A DNA stretch of 64,000 bases from Trichoplax sp. H2 (lineage: Eukaryota; Placozoa; Uniplacotomia; Trichoplacea). The stretch lies in NCBI GenBank assembly GCA_003344405.1, contig NOWV01000107.1:186001-250000 (forward strand). The letters run 5' to 3'. Every line of letters starts with the position of its first letter. The stretch's first letter is position 1. Below the pieces are notes generated by a model, which was not told the origin of the DNA, made no database searches, and saw nothing but the letters and a program-made list of their open reading frames with translations. Shown here piece after piece: positions 54,555-64,000 of this stretch. A program made the translations under genes and the position numbers.

Positions 54555-57500
54555 GTAGGTGTCAAGTTTAATAAACTGTATTAACTATACATAGTTAATT
54601 ACTAACAACTAGTGCCTAGTGAAAGCTACAATGATAATAACTAAACCTTGAGTAACAAAAGTATATTCTAAGGTAGTAAAACAGCAATTACTGCCGTAAA
54701 TTATTACTTTGAATGTCCATAAGCAGCTATACTGACGTACAGTAATTGAACTAAATGCTAAAATTATGACGAAGTTGTAATAGATTCTTTAATTAATATT
54801 CATTAATCTAACTAACATTAATCAAATTTAGTAACTCATCGTCAAAGGTGCCGTCAAGGTTTAATTACAGAAAAATAGAGAACCGAAGCAAATTCTAGCT
54901 TATCTGTGGATCATTATTAGCAATAACTGAAAGGATTTCAAAGTCTACTCGGGGCCAAATGTACTAGATAGCTTTAATTTTTCATTCCCAATAATTAATC
55001 TCTGATGACATAGTACCGTGAAAATTAGATCAGAAAATCGAGCCCAATAAGAGCGATGAAAGTAACTTGTCACTCGAGTTCGTACTTTTCTTAGATGCAG
55101 TATTAATGATGAGATTAGCCTCTTTAATCTATAGTATAAATATTTGGTCAACATCTGGATACACCGATGGATAGTTATTTTCGTTAACGATTATATTTGT
55201 CATAGTGATTTTACCATAGTTGTTTAGAGAGCAACTACTGTTCTCTACCTTCCAGCTGATATTGTACAGTCAGCTTAGGATAAATTTCGCAAAGAATGGC
55301 CCAGAGAACTCTAGTAGTTCGTAATTTTGAAATATAATATCGATTTCTAGTTTTAGAGAATTTTTGTAGATTTACTTAGCTTCAAGAGACAATCATAGGA
55401 ACATTTAGTTATATTTATTATCTAGTACGTGGTAATTGTACATTCCAATAAGTACCAAAATAAAGTGAGAGTGGACATATGGAAAATAGTATTAAAACGT
55501 AATACTTTTATCAATAAATTCCATAACTTCAGTTTTAAAGCTCTGCATAAAAATTTTGCTTATGTAATTTCGATGTCTCACTCTTGAACCGTATGTGCCG
55601 GTAGAGTTTCGAATGGAACATACACATACTAAGAACTTTACCTGCCGCTGTTACATTTTTAGAGTCTTCTACTTTGCAATAGTACTAATATCAGAATCAC
55701 TACAGTTACAAATCTTCAATTCTATTATTCATTCTAAATATGTCACTTTAGTTTCTACCTCATCTTGTTTAATAGTAAAGTCTGACGCTATAGCATTGTA
55801 ACGCTTACTACATGGAGTGAGTTGTGTTACGAAGTCGAAATTTCCTAACTGATTTACTATGCTTAATCATTAATATAATTTATAGTGTCTCTATCATAGA
55901 CTACTCAAGAAAGACTTTAAAAAAGCCGTTTCTAGTAATCCATGTCTGCATGCTTATTTGATGACTAAATGGAGACATCTATTTCTGCTTTGAAACTATC
56001 ATCTTTGAGCTTAGTCTTAGATGGCTGTCCTAATTTATACTTTGCGACAAAAAAAGTTAAAGTAAATGTCTACTAGTCACTACTGACTTAAACACACTCT
56101 TTTACTACACATTAAATACAGTCAGCAAAGTATCATAAAAATAGAACTTTTATTAGTATAGATGCAACTACAGCTTTTCACGTACACTACTAAACACAAA
56201 ATGTTCTCGTTTATATGGGAACCGTTTAACTTGCAAATAATAATAGTACTATTATTATTACATCATTAAAGCTGGATCCACGGCAAAATAATAGAATATA
56301 ATAATATTATTATAATAATCATTATTACATAAGAGAAATAAATAGCAAATAAGAAAGACCGTCAGGAGAGATATCTCGGACTGAGATGTTCCTCATTATA
56401 TAGCTTTTCTATCAATAATTTTATTTAACCTATTGCTCATACTTGATCTTAATCTAAGCATATATGTTATCTAGCTCAACTATCATTAGCTAGAACTTGA
56501 ATCGTCTTACCACCATCGACTCATAATAACGTTCGATGTCAAATATGTAATAAATTATCACAAATAATATCTCGTTAAGGCATTACTTACCTTACCTAGC
56601 ACTACTAATATGGATATTTTCCATATTAGCTACTACCGTGCTATTCAATTATCTTAACGGCAAGGTACCACCGCAACAATAGCACATCTAACACAATGAA
56701 TATCCGGTTTTAAAAATATAGTAATAATGGATATTGTAGTAAGCATTTCTTACCTTACCTAGCACTACAACTATGGATATTTCCATATTAGCTACTACTG
56801 TACTATTTAAATTATCTTAACGGCAAGGTACCGCCGCAACAATAGCACATCTAACACAATGAATATCCTGTTTATGACATGGGGATAATTGATATTGTAG
56901 ATATATTACTGTAATCTACTTATAAATTGTAGTAAGTATATGAGCATATTGTAAATAGACAAAAAGAAAGAGAAATAAATTCATTCTTTTCTACGCATCT
57001 TCTGTTAAGTCTGCATTCTAGTAGACTTTACTGCTGAGGTAGGCAATTAACGAATTTTCTACAAAGTATAGTGAAGCTACTTGAATAGAGGCGCTTAACG
57101 TTACGATTACTTATAGTGCTTACAGTATCCATTCAATATTTATTGGAACAGCGGTAAAAGTTTTCATTGTGAAAGAAGATTTCTTGTGTTGCAATTGTGG
57201 TTGGAATACATGATCATCGTAATTTTATTACTGACGTCTTGCTATTATTTCCAACGAAATGTAGAGTAAATTAACATATTCTTAATTATTGTATACCTAT
57301 TTTGACAAATTGACCTCAAATACAATTAGGTAATGTATAAAACTTAAATTTTGTTCTGTAAACATGTTAATATTATATAATAACCTACGGCATAGCTCAC
57401 TATATGAATAGAAGTAAGACTATTAATATTCGACTCTTGACGTAATCTTACTTAAATATAATTAAATTTTATCTGGATCTACATCTTATTAAGAAGTATA

Positions 57501-58930
57501 CTAGTATTTGAATTAGCTTTGATTATAATCGTTACTGTAAAAACACTGTGACAATAGCCTTCCGCCAGCTGTAATATAATCTCATGCTTAGTCATAAATC
57601 ACCATAACGCCAACATCTTTAACTTTGACTTAGTCTTTTATCTGATTCCGATGAAATTAAATTAGAATTAGAACTATTGTGGTCTTTTAATAATAACAGT
57701 TGCACCACCTTGTTCAGTTATGTCCATGTTGAGATCATATCATGACGTCGCTTTGGTGAGAACTTACTCGTAATTGTTATATTGTAGTTGCGGAATAGCT
57801 TCACGGTATATATTGAGCCACTTTTCTTGGAATATTAATTAGTAGATATTATATCAGAATTGTGTCTACGGTTATCTAGATTTATTTTAAAACTTTCTTT
57901 GAAAATGAAACTGTTAATATAGTACAATTTGCCAATGTTTTCAACACGATATTTTTCGTCAGCTTTAAATTTGTTTTTTTCTTTTAGTTTATTTACGACA
58001 GTAACTTTAGGATTCAATTTCCGCATCAGCCTATCATATTTCATACTATTGTTTTACAAATTATAGATGCAAAGCTTGGGAAAGTCAATAAAGCAATTTA
58101 ATAAAGCCTAACAAACAGTGAGATACTGTTCTATAGTCTCCGAATCTTGAACCTGATTTCTTTAACTCTATACATTACTACAATTACTCCTTTCGTATGG
58201 AATTTTCTGCAAATACAAAGAATGTAAGAGCAACATGAACACAACTGTATTCATTAAGATCCATTAGCTATAGTTACAATAAAATTTACTATGCTAGACA
58301 ACTGATCTGTATGAGACTAAATCAATAATGACATTATACAATATTTTCAAAATATTTCAATGATTGAATACTACAATAGAAATTGTCGAAATCTGATATA
58401 TTAGTAAAATATAATTGTGATGACAGAATAAATTTCGTATTGAATGTCCACTGCAACCATTTGCAAGTTCATGATTGAGATAGAATTAGTACCTAAAAAT
58501 GAGGTAAATAATTAATCTTGTTACTTTTCATAATGCGATAATTTTCTAATATACTGTTAAAAAACTGTGATTTTGGAGCTACACTAGACAGTATTAGTAA
58601 ATTTTATTGTTATTATCTGTACAGGTGCCGTAATTAAAAAAGTAATGGGAGTTTAATGAATATTTTCAAAACCAAAGTAAATTTGGTCTAGACATTCGTA
58701 TAGAGTATATCCGCTAATCAGGGATATAATACTCGCTTTGAGATATCGGACTTGATTGTTTATGGCTTTTTTTAGTCATGGAAACGATCCATTGTTACTA
58801 CAAGCTGTTTATATATTCCTGTTCTGATACTCAGGGTGAATGATAAACTCCATCGTTAAATGGTAATAATCCGTTAAATAATTAAAAAATTTTAATTTCA
58901 TAAGCTTAAAGATGATTTTGCTTAATCTAG
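54555..58930. other. Long stretch without a recognised gene
   Basis: AT-rich, with a tandem duplication at 56588-56900 and palindromic AT-rich sequence near 56290-56330. The minus-strand frame 57835-58044 (69 codons, Lys-rich) has no splice or family support. The candidate terminal exon at 54841 (KNREPKQILAYL, then stop) is too weak to call. Confidence 0.5.
56588..56900. repeat. Tandem duplication, two copies of about 162 bp
   Basis: TACCTTACCTAGCACTAC begins at 56588 and 56751. The copies also share CATATTAGCTACTAC, TATCTTAACGGCAAGGTACC and GCAACAATAGCACATCTAAC, and end GATATTGTAG at 56739 and 56900. On the minus strand each copy holds a conserved tandem donor-like GGTAAGGTAAG, but a small indel between copies argues against a shared coding frame. 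Confidence 0.85.
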
Positions 58931-59254
58931 TGAAAAAGTAGCTAATATGATACAAGAGCTTACCGAGCCGATTAAATCTATACACGATGATAATCTTTTC
59001 ACTATATTAAATATCGTAATATTAGTCTGGCAGAAAATTGGTTTAATAATTGATTATGATATAATGCGTTGTGTTTAACAGCTTGACATTTTATAGATTG
59101 CTTCATTTACCGTCTCAAAATTTGTTATATACAGGATGCTAGTGTTAAAGATTATTTCTTCAGTCTAGATGTCGTAAAATTTACAATGACTGGAAGTCGA
59201 AAACAAATAAACAAAAGCATTATAATTAAGAACATTGAATTGTCTAAATTTTAG
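58931..59254 (+). CDS. C-terminal exon pair of an unidentified gene
   Basis: Exon 58931-59015 (acceptor TTAATCTAG) encodes EKVANMIQELTEPIKSIHDD and ends at a GTAATA donor in phase 0. Exon 59135-59254 (acceptor TATATACAG) begins in the same phase with DASVKDYFFSLDVVKFTMTG and ends at a TAG after KNIELSKF. Amino-acid composition, splice signals and phase agree with a real 3' end of a gene. I do not recognise the family, and upstream exons are not visible. It may belong with the exon pair at 53909-54554, but nothing proves that. Confidence 0.4.
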
Positions 59255-59686
59255 CTATTAAAAATGTTCCATTAATTTGAGGTTGTCATAAGTTACGCTA
59301 GAGGGTATAATTATACAGCTACGCCGTTCAAACTTTCTCACTCAATTTTCTTTAAGTGACTCGATCTTTCTGATCATCAGAATGGTAAAAATTATTCTGG
59401 ATTACATACTCTTGTATTTGATTTTATGTTGCACATTAAATAGGCTTGCAGGTGGGATGACAACATATACGAGTATATCCTTATGATTAATAACGTTTTT
59501 AATATCATAGTTATGTCCTTATGATTGTTAATAGTTTTTAAACGATATCATCTAGAAAATGCCAAAGACTACTGATATTTTTGTTGTAATTTCACATTAC
59601 GTAACTTGATATACTGTAAATACCAAGTCAATGTAGAATATATGTATAGTTTATAGATATAACCAAGCTATAATATCTTTTGGTAG

Positions 59687-59791
59687 TTTTGGAAGGCCTT
59701 CAATGTGGTAGCTCATCGCAACAAATTCCATCCAGTAAATTCTGCGACTGCAAGACCGATTGCCACAATGGACAAGATGAAAGAGATTGTA
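59687..59791 (+). CDS. Isolated LDL-receptor class A-like exon
   Basis: This single exon is bounded by TTTTGGTAG and a GTACGT donor. It encodes LEGLQCGSSSQQIPSSKFC followed by DCKTDCHNGQDERDC. The cysteine spacing and the D-E-x-x-C ending match the calcium-binding half of LDL-receptor class A modules, with an atypical middle. Relaxin-receptor-type GPCRs carry such a module at the N-terminus, and a receptor exon lies 7 kb upstream on the same strand. Order is wrong for one gene (module after the TM exon), so it may be the start of another receptor running rightwards. No leucine-rich-repeat exons were found after it. Confidence 0.5.
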
Positions 59792-60942
59792 GTACGTATC
59801 GTACTTTATATAAACTTAAGTATTATCATTTACATTATTAATCTTCGACCTCTAGTACTGACAAATTGAAGCATGAGCTATCGTATCCCTCGAATCTGCA
59901 ATTGAGCGTAGGCTTTGTAGCTACAATTAATATAAGTTACAGGTGAAATTAAGGTGGCTAAATAAAAGCTAACGATTAATCTTGTATCCTACAGTACTGT
60001 ATAAGAAAGTTGCGGTTCTTGTAAAAAGTTGAGGTATACGATAGCTTTATTACTAGTTCTAGGGGTGCTTTAATTGATTACAGAGCAGTTCAATCGTGTT
60101 TATCTGTATCTCAGATACTGTAAGAAGTATCCAATCAATTTGTAAATTTTCTTATCGTAATTTACTGCAGTCATTCTATACTAGTAGTACTAATGTATAG
60201 ATTTAAGATTTTATTATTATTACTAGTACATGTATCTCGATCATGGTAAGCACTGTGCTCTATCTATTAAGAATAGTATACAAAACAATTTCATGGTTTC
60301 GTTTTATTACAGTGCTTATTCTGAACATATTGAGATTTAAATGTTGCACTACTGTTATATATGGAGCAATTACATATACAGCATACTGTAAAGTAGTATT
60401 ATACATGATAACTAGAAATTAAATGAGCTCGAATGTTACAATAACGTTGTTTCAGAAAGCAGTTTATAATTCTAGTTGTAGTAAGCTATACTTTGGTGTT
60501 ACATTTTACTGCGTATGTATTACAGGGCACTGCTACAGTAATATCAGCAATGAAAATAGAAATCTGGGGTTCTGTGATGAAAATATTTACTACACTTGAC
60601 AGATTGTTATGCAATTATTTTACACGTTTACGGGTATATTAAGCTTATTAAATCTTATTAAGATAGGATATCATCGAATCATAGCTTTGTATGATAAGTG
60701 ATCAATATTCTCGCTATTAAAGAGAGTAAAATGTAAGGTATCATCAATTTACATAGTCTGACACAATCTTAATTACATTACATTACTTACATGATAATAA
60801 TTAGATTCAGCTTCAATTGGAATAAACTGGTGAAAAGCACCATTAATTTCAACTTTCTTCATGCATTACATTTCCATAACTAAAAATTATTTAACTATAA
60901 TTATAAATCGAGGTTAGTAACGAGAAAAATTAAACTGGCTTG

Positions 60943-61575
60943 TGTCGCAAAACAGCTTAGCAACAAAATAACGTAATGTGCGATCAATAAGTCAATTCCT
61001 TGAACCACGTATCGAGGAACGATATTTCTACAATCAGGAACACTTTTGCTCTACTAGCAGACTACTCAAAGACTTAGACGCCTCGTATTTTACGTTAAAC
61101 GCTAAGTTTAAAAATTAACTTTATTACACGATATACTGCATTTATGTACTCTTCCTCAATAGTTCATGAGCCATAGTTAGTACGATTAACTTTGGAATCA
61201 TTCACTGAATTAGACATTAATTTTATCTACTGTTCCTTTATGCAGATAACAGTATTTACGAACATAGACATCTGATAACTAATACAGAATCGTCAGATTG
61301 CGATGTCCTATCACGAGACATTTCGACGATAATTTACAATCTACCATAAGTAAATTACAATCACAACGATTCGAACTGTAAGTAGATAATTCGCATTCCC
61401 TAATATAGCTATTAATTTCAGTATATGTATATATATATGTCACAGTCATAAAATGCCAGTGCTACATTAAAACACAATACATCCAAATTAGAAGTTAGCT
61501 AAATTAGGATAGGCTAACAAAATTATCCTAACATAGATATTTCTACTCTAATATAGTGTATAACACTGTCACAAC
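60943..61575. repeat. 630-bp direct repeat, copy 1
   Basis: Matches 63264-63888 along its whole length, from TGTCGCAAAACAG to CACTGTCACAAC, with point changes and small indels. On the minus strand one frame carries a cysteine pattern shared with the other copy (EINSYIREC, STYSSNRCDCNLLMVD). Confidence 0.85.
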
Positions 61576-62100
61576 TTGTGATAAAGAGTTGATTCTCGTC
61601 TAAAACTATTCTCCAAAACACAAATATCAACAAACGATTAGAGTTTAGAGGTGATACCTTTATTACGAATTCAATTATAGTAATAGCAGCAGTTCTATAA
61701 GCAGTATAATAATCTAGCGGCTTCTTTCGTAAAGGAGTCCAAGAGAGTTAGAAAAGATCCCATGCAAGTTTAGTAGATGTTTGTAGAAGTGTAGTGTAGC
61801 CTAGTATCGTTCGTGGCTTTCATTTACATAACACTCAAGGTTGATCAATCATTATAATAACAAAAATAATATCTGTACGACATTAAGCTAAATCTTATAT
61901 AACGTAGAGATCATAGCTAGACATTATCAATACGATTTACACAGCATAATAGAATGTTATTAACATAACACATCTATATATATTGCTATCCGCAACACAT
62001 TAGCTGATTACTATTACATACATTGAGGTGTTATTGCTATCTTAATAACATTAAATGATCAAATTACTAACTATAGCAACTTTATACATCTTTAGTATTA

Positions 62101-62207
62101 TCACAAACTTAACTTGCGAACTGCTAGCCTAAATAATAGATTACTTTTTTCTATCTCTACTGCACCTGGAGATCTACTTTGTGGTAGTCCTATACTACTT
62201 CCAGTCA
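62101..62207. repeat. Dispersed repeat, copy 2 (also at 51905)
   Basis: Second copy of the block upstream of the receptor fragment. The PGDLLCGSPILL frame is again open here, with a synonymous change CTG to CTT. Confidence 0.75.
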
Positions 62208-63263
62208 TATTGCTATTAGCTACATAACAAAATCTATTTAATTAATTAATTAACATGCACGGTGCTTTGCTCCTAAACAAATATACACTTAGGCCGCATG
62301 CACATCTTCATTTACAGCAAGCGAGCCGTACGATAACATCTTTCAAAGTAAAATAAGTCTACTCCGCTACTACACCACTCTACTGCCAGACCTGTCGTAC
62401 CCAATATCTGCCTACAGCACTACTCTGAATGCCAAGATCTTGCAGTGCCAGATAAATTTTTATCAATATATTCCTAAGTATGTACAGTAATCATGTTATT
62501 ACTTTTTCGAAACCCTTCTACTTTGTAACGTAGAAGATTCGCTAGAAATCTCCGGACGAGTCCAGCTAGAGTAATGAACTAGATTTTATCGCTGTTATTA
62601 TATCGCCATCATACAGTTGAGCAAAACTAACGGTAAATTAAAATACTAATCGATGCGATGACAGTCGTGATGAGATAACGGTCGACGATTCATAATAATT
62701 GATAACCTATGAGAAAAATATATATGGACTACGATTTTATTTATTGCCTCTTCTGTAAACATACATACCCAAATTTTATGCTTAATTGGATATGGTAATA
62801 CAGTCAAATAGGCTGGATTAAAGCTACAATGAGTTTCTAGTAGGAAAAATTTATTAAGATAAGTAACTAGAATCTTCGTATTATATGTAAATCTATGCTA
62901 TGGCCGTAGGATATGACCGATCCCAAAATTACCAAATTTGTTAAAAATTAGAACGTTACTAGATCGTCATACAAAGATAACCTACACACAGCTCTACTCT
63001 AGCTGAACACAACTACCAGAAAGAGTTTTAGAAAGAATTACTAAGATAACTTAAAATTGTCTGCTTGTATAATTTCCGTAGCACTTGCAGCTTCTATCAA
63101 CATAGCATAGCAACATTCTACCTAATTTTATTTTCAGGTCATTCTTAATAACATTTTATTGCGGACAATCTATAACCCAGTATAGTAACAGCCACATTAT
63201 TTACGTTGACATTTATTTCCACCAGCCAAAGTACGATGAACTAACCGTATCTTAATATATGAA

Positions 63264-63888
63264 TGTCACAAAACAGTTTTGCAACAAGATAACGCAATAT
63301 ACGATCAATAAGTCAATTCCTTGAACCACGTATCAAGGAACGATATCTGCACTATCACAAACACTTTTGCTCTACTAGCAGACTACACAAAGACTTAAAC
63401 GCCTCGTTTTTTACGTTAAACACTAAGTTTGAGAATCCACTTTATTGTACGATGTACTGCATTTATATACTACTCCTCAATAGTTCATGAGTCATAGTTA
63501 ATACAATTAACATTAGAATCATTTACTGAATTAGATATTAATTTTAGCTACTGCTCCCTTAATGCAGACAACAGTATTTACCAACATAGACATATAATGA
63601 CTAATACAGAATAGTCGATATGTCTTATCACGGAACATTTCCATGATAATTTACGATCTACCATAAGTAAATTACAATCACAATGATTCGAACTGTAAGT
63701 AGATGATTTGCATTCCCTATTATAACTATTAATTTCAGTATGTATATAAGTGTCACTATCATAAAAAGTCAGTGTTATATTAAAACACAGTATATCCAAA
63801 TTAGAAGTTAACTAAATAAGGATAGGCTAACAGGATTATCCTAACATAGATATTTCTACTCTAATACAATATATAACACTGTCACACA
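63264..63888. repeat. 630-bp direct repeat, copy 2
   Basis: Second copy of 60943-61575, about 2.3 kb away in the same orientation. Its minus-strand frame at 63578-63799 (73 codons) includes EINSYNREC and CDCNLLMVD. Confidence 0.85.
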
Positions 63889-64000
63889 ACGTATTATGGT
63901 TATTGTAGCCCTTTTATGTGGACATTTTCCTACATATTACGGTGTTGATCTACGAATAAGTTGACGTTTTCAAGTAACGAAATCAACAACAATACCTTGT

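Larger units (their letters stand above)
59792..64000. other. Right end, no gene recognised, duplicated blocks
   Basis: AT-rich sequence to the edge. It contains two direct copies of a roughly 630-bp block (60943-61575 and 63264-63888) and the second copy of the 108-bp repeat at 62101-62207. A short open stretch at 60528-60600 has no match. Confidence 0.5.

Noticed and set aside
57835-58044. Lys-rich minus-strand frame of 69 codons
   Set aside because: Composition is what AT-rich DNA gives by chance; no splice sites, homologue or neighbour supports it.

Overview
This is animal nuclear DNA. It is AT-rich, with short coding exons, GT-AG introns (mostly 50-400 bp, some over 1 kb) and several unmistakable orthologues of human housekeeping genes. 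The gene set (SEL1L-like, GSTZ1, RBM25, ACAP-type ArfGAP, ZFYVE1/DFCP1, DCAF4, RTF1), plus fragments that look like leucine-rich-repeat G-protein-coupled receptors, points to a metazoan, probably an early-branching one. A placozoan such as Trichoplax/Hoilungia is my best guess, but that is inference and not proven by the sequence. Gene models were built by hand from splice sites, reading phase and family similarity recalled from knowledge; no search was run.

Layout, left to right. 1-2660 (-): 5' half of a SEL1L-like ER protein that runs off the left edge. 4637-6357 (+): maleylacetoacetate isomerase GSTZ1. 8466-10572 (+): a 105-residue secreted protein with one thyroglobulin type-1 domain. 12609-18295 (-): complete 19-exon RBM25. 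21723-27679 (-): BAR-PH-ArfGAP protein of the ACAP family without ankyrin repeats; first exon not found. 31040-36563 (+): ZFYVE1/DFCP1-like P-loop plus double-FYVE protein. 38271-41538 (-): DCAF4 WD-repeat protein, interrupted by a 20-N gap flanked by a duplicated segment. 44933-49483 (+): complete 18-exon RTF1.

From 49.5 kb to the right end the window changes character. Complete genes disappear and only isolated pieces remain: a receptor exon covering TM3-TM7, an orphan exon pair with vague COG2 resemblance, an unidentified C-terminal exon pair, an LDL-receptor class A exon, and several duplicated non-coding blocks. This looks like a gene-poor, rearranged segment.

The genes do not form one pathway. 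They fall into RNA processing and transcription (RBM25, RTF1), membrane traffic and ER/lipid biology (SEL1L-like, ACAP-like, ZFYVE1-like), ubiquitin ligase recognition (DCAF4) and tyrosine catabolism (GSTZ1).

The intergenic spaces carry a recurrent self-complementary sequence built from TACAGTAC/GTACTGTA, seen at no fewer than five places, including two adjacent foldback elements at 7.84-8.24 kb. I found no convincing new multi-gene system. The most interesting items are this palindromic repeat family, the ankyrin-less ArfGAP, the DFCP1 homologue apparently lacking its N-terminal zinc-finger region, and the duplicated receptor-like debris at the right end.
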